NCBI GenBank assembly: GCA_948567375.1
Contig: OX419758.1
Coordinates: 34,921,473 to 34,985,472 of the forward strand
Direction: 5' to 3'
DNA length: 64,000 nt
Source of the DNA: Lunularia cruciata
Taxonomy: Eukaryota; Streptophyta; Marchantiopsida; Lunulariales; Lunulariaceae
Of the stretch, positions 9,995 through 20,890 are shown piece after piece. Both the position numbers and the translations under genes were made by a program. The notes under the pieces were generated by a model. That model did not search any database. It was not told the origin of the DNA and worked only from the letters and a program-made list of their open reading frames with translations. Within the stretch, counting starts at the first letter, position 1. Every line of letters begins with the position of its first letter.

Positions 9995-10283
9995 ATAGCA
10001 TCGACTCAATGAAGAATAGAAAAATGCCCAATAAAATGAGGTCTGAGCTTATGAGGGCCAACTAATGTGAGGTTGGTGTAGACAATCACACTTGATCTCC
10101 AACATTGAACTCCATGTGCCTACGTGTGCATCAGTATACTTCTTTTGTCAATTTTGTGCAATCTGCAATTTGTGCTTGATGTTATCCACACCTTGTTGGA
10201 TTCTAGAAACGAATGTGTTGATTGCATCGACCTCGGTAGCCACCGGATGGATCTTCATCAGGCTAGAAGGTGTCAAGGGATGC
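9995..10283 (-). pseudogene. Element B integrase C-terminal part (proximal to insertion)
   Basis: Minus-strand sequence that follows the integrase core and is cut by element A at 9994. It aligns with 58190-58515 of element D (shared AATAAAATGAG and CTTCATCA blocks). The domain resumes at 4376. Stops are present. Confidence 0.7.
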
Positions 10284-10960
10284 TCAACATACATGAGAAA
10301 GAACAAAGTTGACATGAGTGGATGCATTCACCAAATTGTTGTAAGCAAATTCCACCAAGGGGAGTGGGGTGTCCCACCTATCTTGCTCTTCTAAGGTGAA
10401 GCCATGCAACATGTCTTCAATAGTGTAATTAGCCCACTTTTTTTGTCCATCTATTTGTGGGTGGTAAGTTGTGGACATGGCCAACTTGGTTTTGAACAAA
10501 CCAAATTTTTTTTGCCAAAACAAACTAGTGAATTGAGTGCCTCTATCGATGATGAGTACTCAAGACAAGCCATGGTGAGAGAAGACTACATCTAAGTATA
10601 ATTGAGCTAGTTGTGGAGCCGTCACATCCTTGGTGGTAGGACGTACATGAGTCATTTTTTTGAGCTGGTCCACAAAGACCACAATGGAGTCAAACCTTGA
10701 GGTGGTCTTGGGTAGTTCACAGACAAGATCCATACTCACTTATTCCTAATGTTGTGTAGGAGTGGGGAGAGGTTGAAGGAGCACTGCAAGAGCTTGATTA
10801 GAAGCTTTGTTTTGTTGATAGAGTAGGTAGTTATGTATGTATTACATCATGTCATTGCTATCTTGGACCAATAGTAATGGTGTTGGACTACATCCAAAGT
10901 CTTGTACACTCCGACATGACCTGCAATGGCCAAATCATGACATTCCGCTAGAATGGTGGT
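10284..10960 (-). pseudogene. Element B integrase catalytic core and zinc-binding region
   Basis: At 10523-10284 the frame reads LAMSTTYHPQIDGQKKWANYTIEDML and LPLVEFAYNNLVNAST. The catalytic Glu expected after DGQ is Lys. Upstream, near 10740-10560, lie SMDLVCELPKT (first Asp) and LIIDRGTQFTS (second Asp). The zinc-binding region at about 10960-10790 is degraded. Several in-frame stops occur. Confidence 0.85.
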
Positions 10961-10999
10961 GTGTAATTCTGGGACATTTGGGATCCATAATCAACTATC

Positions 11000-11640
11000 A
11001 CAAAAGGTGAGTCCTTGCGTGCTGGTGACACCTTTGGATGATTGTGCCTACAATCTATGGATCAAATTTTGTAGCAGCCAAAAACTCTGGCCAAAATTTA
11101 GGGTTAATCTTAACCTCTACCACCAAATTGTTTGCCATTGGCATGCAGGTGAATGCATCTACAAGTTGCTACTTACTTGCCACGTAGGTGATTGCCATGT
11201 TGAAGCATTGCCACCACTCTACCTACCAAATCTGGCAATGAGATAGATCTTTTTGTGTCTCCAGGAAGACTAGAGGTTTGTGGTTTATCTCTGCTACAAA
11301 TGCCTTCTCACCCAAATAGTGCTTCCAATGCTTGGTTGCAATGACAATGGCCAGCTCTTCTCATTCTAAGGTGTGATAGTTGCACTTTGCTAATAACAAA
11401 TTTTGAGAGAAATATGCAATTGGATGCTATCCATCATGCCACTCTTGTTGTAGGACTGCTCCTATTGCTATGCTTGATGCATCTAGAGCCAACTTGATTG
11501 GACGTTTTGGGTCATACCACTTCAAGATTGGTGCATGTAATAAGGCGGATTTCAATTCTTGAAAGGCCAACTCTTGTGCAATTCCACACGTCCACTCCTT
11601 CCCCTTGCCTAGTAGTGCTATTAAAGGTTGTGCAACCTTG
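11000..11640 (-). pseudogene. Element B RNase H
   Basis: The minus strand keeps short blocks typical of gypsy RNase H (LAIVIATKHWKHYLGEKAFV near 11350-11290, and INHKPLVFLETQKDL). It also holds an acidic DASSIAIG-type block near 11480, in more than one frame. It lies between RT and integrase as expected. Confidence 0.7.
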
Positions 11641-12490
11641 GAGAAGTCCTTGACAAATCAATCATAGAATCACATCAACCCCAAGAAGCTCTTGAGTTGA
11701 GTTTGATCTTTTGAGGCAATCTAATTTTGAATGAACTTTATTTTATCTATCAATACTTGAATGCCCTTTGCATTTCCTCTATGCTCCAAGTAGTCTACTT
11801 CAGATTTGCCAAACTTGCACTTTGAGATTTTGGTATACAATCAATTTTTTCTAAGAATTTAGAGGACTTCTTGTAGATGCTATTTATATTTTGTCATTGT
11901 GCTACTGTATACTAAGATGTCATCCAAGAAGACAATAATAAACTTATCCAAGTATGGACAAATATGTCATTCATTAGACTCATGAAAGTGGCAGTTGCAT
12001 TGTTGAGGCCAAAAGGCATCACAAGATATTCAAAGTGGCCATACCTAGTTTGAAAGGCAGTTTTGTACACATCCTCCTCTACAATTTAGATTTGATTGTA
12101 TCTACTCCGGAAGTCTAATTTGGTGAAGTATCTTGATCCATGGAGTTGATCAAACAGGTCATCCATGCAAGGTAAGGGGTATTTGTTCTTCACTATTTGT
12201 TGATTCAATGCACATGCGCATTATACCGTCCTTCTTCTTTAGAAACAAGATAAGAACTCCATATGATGATACGTTGGGTTAGATGATCCATTTTTACAAC
12301 ATATCCTTAATTTGAGTCTTACACTCCTCCAACTCATGATGTGATAGGCAATATGGGGCCTTACAAGGAGGTGTCTTCCCCTGGAGTGTCTCAATTTTAT
12401 GATCTACTTTCCTTTTTGGTGGTAATCCTAAGGGTAGATCATCAAGAAAGACGTCTTGAAACTCATCCACCACATCCTTCAATTTCTCAA
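11641..12490 (-). pseudogene. Element B reverse transcriptase
   Basis: The N-terminal segment at 12482-12294 is open (VVDEFQDVFLDDLPLGLPPK, then LSHHELEECKTQIKDML). The palm follows with breaks: FLKKKDGI near 12230, [21 protein letters not shown] near 12040, and the catalytic FLDDILVYS box at about 11940-11910. The FLDD motif is intact. Stops and shifts inactivate the frame. It is homologous to 60000-60730 in element D. Confidence 0.88.
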
Positions 12491-12499
12491 GAATTTTTC

Positions 12500-13000
12500 C
12501 ATCAAGTTGTGCACTCTAGACTTCTCTTATTGGAACCATGAAAGTCTGCCATCTCTATGACATAGAGAGGCAGTTCTTGCTTGTGTGATTTTTCTTTAAC
12601 CCCAATGATCAACCATTGGTGGGTTCTCACTACTTTCTTCCTCCAATCTACCATAGAGTTGTAATGCTCCATCCATGGCATACCTAAGATTGCATCATAA
12701 CAAGCTAATTGTATCACTCGCCACTCAATTGCTTCTTGATATTCTCCTACAAAGAGTGTTACCCATCTAAGTAATGATTCAATCCTCTTTGTTTGCCCAT
12801 TATGTAACTCTACTTCTCAGATCTTATCTCTCTCTAGATCCATTTGCAATCTCATTGCAATAGAGCAAGACAAGAAATTCTCTATTGCTTCCGGATCTAT
12901 TAGTACTCTCAATTGATTGCCTTTTAGGACTCCATTCACAACAATAAATTGTGAGTTTGCCTTTCAAAACCTTTGTGCGCTTTTCTTCTTCATTCCCTTG
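12500..13000 (-). pseudogene. Element B aspartic protease
   Basis: Near 12925-12840 the minus strand reads VLIDPEAIENFLSCSIAMRL, the retropepsin active-site block. The DS/TG motif has become DPE. The C-terminal YDAILGMPWMEHYNSMVDW (about 12700-12640) is well kept. Element D has the same block with DLG (61292-61071). Confidence 0.82.
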
Positions 13001-13129
13001 CTTCTATGCTTCCTTATTGAGCCAATAAGACCACAAGGTACATTTATTGGTGATCTTTGTTTTTCGAGTGCTTTCCACCTCCTCCTCTTCAATTCGACTC
13101 TCCATGTTGATCAAAGATTGCCTATATGA

Positions 13130-14600
13130 AGGCCAAGGGCCTCTATGGAGACGAGCACAATAGTTGGTAGATATGTGCCCACAATTGTAATGGCAACAAT
13201 TGTAACAATGGTGTTGTTCTCCTTGAGTACCTTCTTCTCGTGGGACTCCATCTCTTCGTTCTTCTACCTATCCATACTCTCCTTGAAGTGGTCGTGCTCC
13301 TTAGTCTCAAAACCAAAGGTTCCCCAATTCCATCAATACTGGTCCACCCATGTGTGGTATTTCTGCCCAATAATGTTGAGATTGAACTACTCTTTCACCT
13401 CCATCCAATGCCCTTGCTATTCTTTGTGCACAAGCAATGGCTTCAAATATCGTGCGAGGATTTTGCACCATGACTTCTTGGCAAATCTGCTCCTTCAACC
13501 CTCATTTGAAATTGTTGAGAGCCTCTACTTGACTCATGCCAATTATTGCGACTTGTCAATCCAACTTTACATACTCTTGTATGTTATTATTCTGTTTCAA
13601 TCCCCATAGTCGGATCCGGGCCATTTGCATGGAATCCACCAATTGGAAGTTCTTTAGCAATCCTTCTTGCATTGCTATCCATGTGACCTCCCTTCTCTCT
13701 CCCACATGGATCATTCCCAAGCATCGTGCCATGTGAGGGCTTTATCAATCAAGTACCCACATAAAAACACACTTGCAACATGCTCAGCCATCTTTGTTGA
13801 GAACAATTGGAAATATTGATTCATTCTTGAGATCCAATTTTCCACTACTCCCATTGTATGCTGCCCCTTGTAAGGCTCGATGTCACATGCCTTCTTCATC
13901 TGGAGTAGCAAAGTGGCTTCATTGTTGATTGGGTTTGTAGGCACGGGTGCCTCTCCAAGTATTTCAGTCGCAGGTACTAGGTTTTGAGACGACTCTTCTT
14001 GCTACATTGCTTGATCATTCCTCTGGATCTACACTTGATTTTGCAATGCCTCCATGGTCATCTTAATCTCTCAAAATTCATTCAACATCCCTAGCATTCC
14101 TTGCACCAGCTTTTGCAACAATGGATCAATGGTTCTTACAACACTCAATTGTTATTGCCCACTTCAGTAGAGAGTTAATATGATCACTCTAAAGGGCGCA
14201 CAAGCTATCGGGACTACCATTGGGACCTTAGAATCTATCACTTGTTGATAATACTTCTCATCAAAATTTCTAACCACAAAATCTCTAAACATCACTTTCT
14301 GTCTCACTACATAACAAATTTCAACTTGAGTGTTGAAAGGGAGAGGATTTGCGATATTCACATCCATAACATCATAATAGAATGTAGATTGTCAAATCCT
14401 ACTCTGTGTTGTATACCACCACAGGTAGAATCATTGAGTTTGGTGAGTTCATCACTTTGTCCATGAATTCTACTCCAAAGTGATAAACTAGCGATACTCT
14501 CGTTTGCTCATGATGGATGTACATAATCTTGATGTGGAATGGATTCAAGAATGGGAAGCTAGGTGTGGGGAATTGTCCTCTTGGTGCGTCCATCCCATTT
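13130..14600 (-). pseudogene. Element B gag
   Basis: The likely start is the ATG at 14593 (MDAPRGQFPTPSFPFLNPFH). Open segments at 14593-14399 and 14367-14164 form an N-terminal region. The capsid (13944-13711) contains MGVVENWISRMNQYFQLF and ALTWHDAWE, the conserved retrotransposon gag core. A later segment (13498-13307) has PRTIFEAIACAQRIARAL. The zinc knuckle at about 13190-13150 is degenerate (CHYNCGHISTNYCAR), missing two residues against the D copy. Stops and shifts are throughout. Confidence 0.85.
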
Positions 14601-14715
14601 GCTCTCTAAAGCCCTTCCCAAGTCTAGCAATTACTCTATGTTCTTCACCTCAAATTACTCGATTTCAATAATTTGTGCTCTTCCAAGAGGGGTGATCCAC
14701 TCTCTTGGCTTAAAA

Positions 14716-14731
14716 CCTTGCCCAAACACCA
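14716..14731 (-). promoter_or_regulatory. Degraded primer binding site of element B
   Basis: Adjacent to the 5' LTR the element-sense sequence TTGGTGTTTGGGCAAGG can be aligned with the iMet primer site (TTGGTATCAGAGC-like) with about four changes. Element D keeps a better version at 63567-63578. Confidence 0.55.
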
Positions 14732-14732
14732 A

Positions 14733-15469
14733 TGTAATACTCCGAGGACAAGAGAAGAGAGAAAACATAGATTTCATGCTCAAACCTCTAATGCCCCAAA
14801 GGAGCACCTTCTCTTCATTATATAGACAAAGAGGATCTCTTCCAAGGAAGCTCCACCATAGGATTAGGCACATAGATAGATGACATGTCAAAAAGCTCCT
14901 ACCTTGGATTACTTACTTGGATGTGTGACATGTTGGTCTTAGTCCTATATGATTGGTCAAACAAGCTTTGACTGGAGGGAATATTTTAGGGAATCTTCTT
15001 GTAGGAATCTCAAAATCACGTGGGTGAGGTACCATTGGAAAAATGTCAATGAGACAAAGTAGGGGGGAAGGAAGGCCAGATTTTCCTCCATTGTGAGGGA
15101 ATCTACACATTTTCAAGGCCTAATTCATCCGGTTAGGCCTCTAAAATTACCTTCAAAGATTTCAGGTATATTTTGATTCCTACTCTATTAGCAGAAGTCC
15201 CCTTTTGGTGATACCTCTTTCTGATCTATTTAGTGCATCATGTGTAACATCCTTCCAGATGTTATCAAACTAATTCTCATTTGTAAATCACATGTCTAGC
15301 TATTAGTTCTAAGGTTTTCAAGTCTATTTTGGTTTTTTCCCTATTAGTAGAAGTACTCTTTTGGTGATACTTCTATCTGATCGATTTTTTCCATTATGTA
15401 TAACATCATTCCAGATGTTACCAAACTAAATTTCACATCTAGATCATATGGCTAGCTCTTGGTATTATA
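14733..15469 (-). repeat. Element B 5' LTR (right copy)
   Basis: 737 bp, TGTAATACTCCGAGG to GGTATTATA (the ending CA has mutated to TA). The next bases, AAAAG (15470-15474), are the second copy of the target duplication. Confidence 0.9.
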
Positions 15470-15474
15470 AAAAG

Positions 15475-15837
15475 CTTGTGCCAACCACCATCAAGCTAAC
15501 AAATCAAAATTGAAATCTTTTATGCACTCCTAAAATCACTCATTCACTCTTTTCTACCAAAGCTCATCCAAAATGGCTCATAAAGAAAGATTCACCAATT
15601 TCAACCAATTTCAACAACACTCACATAAAGCTCTTCTAAACTTAGAGTTTCATCCAAATCAACAATGTTAACAATGCTACTCTCAAGTGGAAAATTTTAC
15701 TCTTTACTTTATATAAAATATTGTTCAAAAAGCATCATTGTCTTCCAATTTTCTTTAATATGGACATAGTTACTCTCTTGAGCTTTTTCTTTTATAGCTA
15801 CTAAATTTACTATGTTAATTGCCTTTGTAACTTTTTC
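15475..15837. other. Right flank of element B, no recognisable feature
   Basis: AT-rich sequence contiguous with 2621-3281 before B inserted. No motif is supportable. Confidence 0.4.
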
Positions 15838-16380
15838 AAATCCCCCCTTACCTAAATTATCCTAGGTAAGGAATCTTAGATCAAGAGGACTTCACATGGG
15901 TTTTGGCCTGATATGTTTCTCCTTGCAAGCTTCCAATTATATTTTCTAGGAATCTAAGACCTTTTCCTAATTAAAAATGAAAATATATTCCAAGGTTAAG
16001 TTAGATCTACCTAACTAACATGCCTCAATCACCAAAATTCACCTAATAAAGTCAAGCCGATAGGATTTTGACATAGTTATATACCAAGTCAATTGACCAT
16101 GCAAAGTCTAAGATGAAGGTCTAACATCGATATAACTTAATGTAAATTCTCTCAAAAGACCTCACTCTAAAATAAAATTATCTTAAGAGGTCCATTTGTA
16201 ATATGATGTATTTTAATATTCAGTAGGGTGTCTTATTATAGTTGAAATTTATATCTATTTGAAAGGATGTAGTAATTAAAAATTGGATTTTTTTCTAATT
16301 TTGCCATACTAACTTAGATATAAATACCTCTAACTTAGTCATTTCTAAACTAGCTAGCACTAATTATATTAGTCTTGTTA
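15838..16380 (+). repeat. Dispersed repeat X, copy 1
   Basis: About 0.5 kb that recurs in the same orientation at 27365-27840. Shared landmarks in order include AATCTAAGACC, CCTAATTAAAA, ATTTTCCAAGGT-like, TTTTGAT/CAT, ACCAAGTCAATT and ATACCTCTAAC. The identity of the repeat is unknown. It could be an old LTR, as both copies border decayed gypsy sequence. Confidence 0.6.
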
Positions 16381-16499
16381 TTTATGATTTAACCATTTTT
16401 CAATTATTTTATGGCCTAAGTCGTAACGCTCAAGTCTATAAAACTCACATTTTGAATCTTTTGCATGTAGCAACTTATAGCCATTTGAAATCTGAAGTA

Positions 16500-17970
16500 G
16501 TTATCTAAGATAATTTCTCTGATCTTTTAATATGTGAATATAGAAAATTTTCCAAGCATGGTCAAAATGTATTATTCATCAATACTGTGAGTTAACAAGT
16601 GCACTAGTGAGATCAAATGCTATTATCATATATAGTCAAAGTAGCTATAGCTTGTGTAAAAAGTGTTCTTAAAAAAGAAAGTTGTCTACCATCTAAATTT
16701 GATTATATCTACCATATTATTTTACCTTGGTGAAGTAGTTAGTACTTCAAAGTCAGATAAAAATATCATCCATATTAGATAAAATATTCTTGATAAATTG
16801 TTGATTTTGTGCATATTACTCATTGTGTATCCTTATACTTCCATCCTTTGTTTTTAGAAACAAGATTAGAGCTTCACAAAATAATAAAAATGGTTTGATG
16901 AATCTTTTCTCTAAAACTCACTCCACTTTGGACTTTGTATTCTTCTAGCTTATTGTGAGCCAACCTACATAAAGCTTTATAGGAAGGTATACTTGTTGCA
17001 AGCAAGGACTTCAATGTTTTGATCCATCCATTATTATCATATAGATATATCCTTGAAAAATTTATCATATCTCTCAATTATTTTGCAATTTCAACTTTTG
17101 TGTGTGGAGAAATTGCATCTCTTCTTAAGAAAAACATATTTATCCTAATAAGAAAAATTCATCGTAATTATAATAAGGATAAGATTTTAATGCATGATCT
17201 TTTCCCATATCTACATAAACTATCCACTCACTTGTCTTCACAATATTTTTCTCATAATTAACCTCTAGATGGTATTAGTTTAGCTAAGGTATCCTTCAGA
17301 TTGCATCATAGAAAGTAAATTTGATCACTTATTATTCTATTATCTTTGTGTATTTTTATATAATGAATTTCCTTATTTTAGACAAGGCCTCAATTGTTTA
17401 TGTTTGCTTGTTTTGTAGTTCCACTTCCTTATTATCATCCTTTTTTAATGTCAATCCTAAGTTTATGACTCTTGCATACAAAAGTAAAATTTTGATTGTT
17501 CCTTTTATCAACTAAGACTCTTGCATCCTTCCTTTAATTTCTTATCTATGATATTGAGCAATGATTCCCTCCTTTTCAATCCATAAACTACCAATCATGT
17601 TTATCTTCTCCCTTGACTTTTCTCTTTTTGGGTGGAACCAAAAATGCTACAAGGCCAAGTTACCTTTGTTTTTGAATCCTCATATTAATGTTCCATATGA
17701 TCATACTTATTTTCATCTTTTTTTTATATTGCTAGTTTAACAGCTTGAATACCTTCCACTTAGCAGGACAACATCAAATTGCAAAGTAATAAAAACTTCA
17801 CAATTGTAGCATGTAAAATTTTCCATTAGTGTTATTCATTGATACCTTATATATTGATATCACCTATTTGATTCATATATTGTCCAATGTAGTGTCAATG
17901 CTAGATATTCTCCCACCCCATAGTGCAAGGTGGCACATCTTATACAATGTCTACCTTAAAAAGTTACTAT
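16500..17970 (-). pseudogene. Relic B-like gypsy protease-RT-gag fragment
   Basis: At 17077-16874 the minus strand reads SYKALCRLAHNKLEEYKVQ, matching the RT N-terminus (APYRLSHHELEELK-type in B). Below it, near 16870-16760, is a KTKDGS-like block. At about 17330-17280 the protease block VIKFTFYDAI is present. From 17600 to 17960 short stretches match the gag/zinc-knuckle part of B and D by nucleotide similarity. No LTRs are identified and the sequence is heavily decayed. Confidence 0.6.
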
Positions 17971-19519
17971 AGATTCTTTGGGCTAATATACTAGCCTCAT
18001 TAATAGATTTTTTTTTCAAATCTCCTTTTGGAAACAAGGAGTACTTCTACATCATTCATATCTAAAATCTAGAGTTAAGGATTAAAAATTTCTTCATTTT
18101 ACTTATGGATAGTTATTATGAGAACTAAGTCAAAATTATTTTTGTAAACCAACTAAGTGAATATACAACTAATTGCTAATCAAGCCTTAATTTGGTAGTA
18201 TCTTAGTATTTTTATTGAGCTTGATAATAAGCAAACTTAGAACCAAATCAAGAAACAAGCCATCTATTAACAATTAGAAAACACATCATCACTCTAGTTC
18301 ATTTTGCTCACATAATATCGTTTAAGTTTGTAGTTCTTTATCATTTTTAATAATGAGTCTGGTCAAACATCTTATACTACTTGAGCTTGCATATGAGTCT
18401 AATTGAGCTTGAATATGAGTCTTATTGTCCACATCTTAATTGTGCTAAATAATTTTAAGAGGTAACTCCTTCTATTTCATTCACTTCTTGAGACATAATG
18501 TTTGATAATTTTTTTGTATTCATTGCCTGATGTTACCTCTATTCTCCTTTAAAGTAAATTTATTTCTTCTGTCTTTTATGATAAGCTTTATATGGTTAGG
18601 TTATCCATTTCTACTCCTTTGATTAAGAATCAACAAAAAATTGGCAATTCCAGCTATTCCAACTTTATGTAAACTCCATTGATATTACCAAAGGTATTAC
18701 CATATGTACCAAAGCTATCAAAGATTTATGAACTACAAATCTTGTTAATTTCATTGCTTATAATAAAATAACTTTGCTTACAATAAAATAGGTTTGATTT
18801 AATCCCATTTATTAGCATAAATAACTACTAGAAACACACCATGTTTAGTGGTTCCATCACTCAGGTCATAATATTTATGACAAATAATACTCTACCAAAT
18901 CTTATATGGAGAGATGCTTATTCAAAGAACAAATATAAAAGTATTTGAGAAGAGAAAGTTGAAAATATATCAATTTTTTTGTATGTATATACATTGCTAC
19001 ATAACATACATTGATGTTAACTTCATACACTATAGATGTAAAAATTATGTAGGAATCATACATAAACTCTAAAGTGTCATAATAATGAGAAATAAGAATA
19101 CTTTACCAATAGGCATCAACAATTGCACTCAATTATACCAAATTCACTCTACAACCAAATGATCTATGTTACACTCACTAGATCTCCCTCCCTATCATAG
19201 CTAAGAACTCAAGAGGCTCAACTCAAAAGAAATAAGCACTCTAAATCTCCAAGTTGAGAAATACCTCTTTTCAGAAAGACCAAGAAATCAAACACTAGTT
19301 GTATACCCAATGGCACTAGTGGTGCAAAATGATAGCTCTAATTATGCTTAAGGAAACCTCAATTGTGAAGAAAACCAAGTATTCTATTAGTGGTTGCTAA
19401 TACAACTACAACTGCCAAGACTATAACTCAAAATTCCTAGCAAACTAACTTAAGTACTACAAATTATGTAACAACTATTGTGTGTATTTATATTGTGGTC
19501 AACATCATACACTATCAAA
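17971..19519. other. No recognisable feature
   Basis: AT-rich and poor in CpG. No open frame above background, no LTR ends and no RNA gene. Probably very old repeat sequence. Confidence 0.4.
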
Positions 19520-19711
19520 GCACCATCCTTGTAAGAAGTCATACAAAAGATATAAAGTGCTACAATTTCCCCCTAGTTGGAGATTTAGTCCCTCTAACTC
19601 CAAATCTCTATAGGAGCACCATCCTTGTAAAAAGTCATACAAAAATTCTAAAGTACCACAATTCCTCCTAGTTGGAGATTAGGTCCCTCTAACTCTAAAT
19701 AGCTATCTCCA
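19520..19711. repeat. Tandem duplication, 96-bp period
   Basis: GCACCATCCTTGTAA at 19520 recurs at 19616, and CCTAGTTGGAGATTAG-like with CCCTCTAACTC follows in both copies. Two moderately diverged units lie head to tail. Confidence 0.75.
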
Positions 19712-20439
19712 CTAACTATGTAATATATTTTATGGTGTGTATAGATAAAGAGGCCTGGTGCTATTTTGCAACATTGTTAGTTTCTTGTCTAGAATATATA
19801 TCACATAAGAATGAACTAGCTAAAGTGTCAAGCACAACAAGGACATAACTATTTCCCTTGAGGATTGACTGTCAAGAGAGAGATGAAGCATACCATACAT
19901 GATCTTTCTAAATAACTATCACATATTAGCATAGTAGTAACTCCACTAATAGAGCAATATAATATACACCAAATCTTACAAATATACTTGCCAAGTTTAG
20001 GTCCAAATTTCCATCTATGTTTGTAAAGTAGCATAGCACATACTTGCTCACATCCTTGTAAAAAAAACCATCATATCCTACCTAAATATGAGGACTATTA
20101 AAAGAAAAACCTCATACACTCTCAAGATAGTGCTAATTGTAACTATATCAAGAATCATTGGTGCAATTTACTATAAATACACATAATCACTAAGATGAAA
20201 CCAATAGATCAAGAGTCTATAACCTCTTCCTTGAATAGTGGCAAAATGTAAGATATCCCTATGTTGAGCAATTGCTAAGTTCTCAAAGGTGATTGACAAC
20301 ACTCTTAAAAAGATCTATGCATATTAAGCACTTGTTCTTACTAATACATCAAAATCACCTAAGTCCAAAACCATAATTAATCACAACAAATAGCTAATGT
20401 TGAATCTAAATATTTCCATATACCAAGGAATAGGGAGAG
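19712..20439. other. Unassigned sequence downstream of relic integrase
   Basis: Probably the 3' part of the decayed minus-strand gypsy at 20440-20890, but no motif can be defended. Confidence 0.35.
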
Positions 20440-20890
20440 AAGAGTACTAAGGATACTTGCTAACTAGATCAATAGTCCATAGCCAACCAAGGTAATTAGG
20501 TATCACAATCTCATTTCCTATACTCAACAATCCTCTCTCTACAATCTAAACAATTTTCTTTGCTAAACTATAGGTCTCAAGGTGATCTTGATATGTAGTA
20601 TGGTGATCAACTATGCCTTCTCATTCAAGACATAAAACTTCTCCAAGAACTTTATACTATTATCCATCAAGACCTTAATTGATGAACCAATCTGACTAAA
20701 AACCCAATTCAAGAATGAACAAGTTGTCCTTTTGACTAGAATTGTCAAGAATTGCTACCAACTCAATTCACTTTGAAAATTCTTCCACCATAACCAAAAA
20801 TAACCAATGATGTCTTATTGTCAAAAATAAAGGTCTAGCAAAATCCAAACTCTAGTAGTAATCTAGTCTCATGATAGGTAATAAGTATAA
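20440..20890 (-). pseudogene. Integrase relic of a second, more divergent gypsy lineage
   Basis: Minus-strand frames give LDFARPLFLT (first catalytic Asp region), GYGGRIFK or VMVEEFSK, and then VLMDNSIKFLEKFYVL (second Asp). DHHTTYQDHLETYSLAKKIVQ follows, where the catalytic Glu appears as Lys. This wording (DHxTTxxDHPExxxLAExxVQ) differs from elements A-D and fits the RNase H/RT relic at 24265-25312. Stops and shifts are frequent. Confidence 0.6.

Larger units (their letters stand above)
3287..15469 (-). mobile_element. Element B: complete but decayed Ty3/gypsy chromovirus
   Basis: Two homologous LTRs (3287-4030 and 14733-15469) bracket gag, protease, RT, RNase H, integrase and chromodomain, all on the minus strand, with a perfect AAAAG target duplication. 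The total span is about 12.2 kb, because the 5.6-kb element A lies inside its integrase C-terminal region. Removing A leaves about 6.6 kb, normal for a chromovirus. Many stops and frameshifts interrupt every domain, so it is inactive. Element D at the window end and two solo LTRs belong to the same superfamily. Confidence 0.92.
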
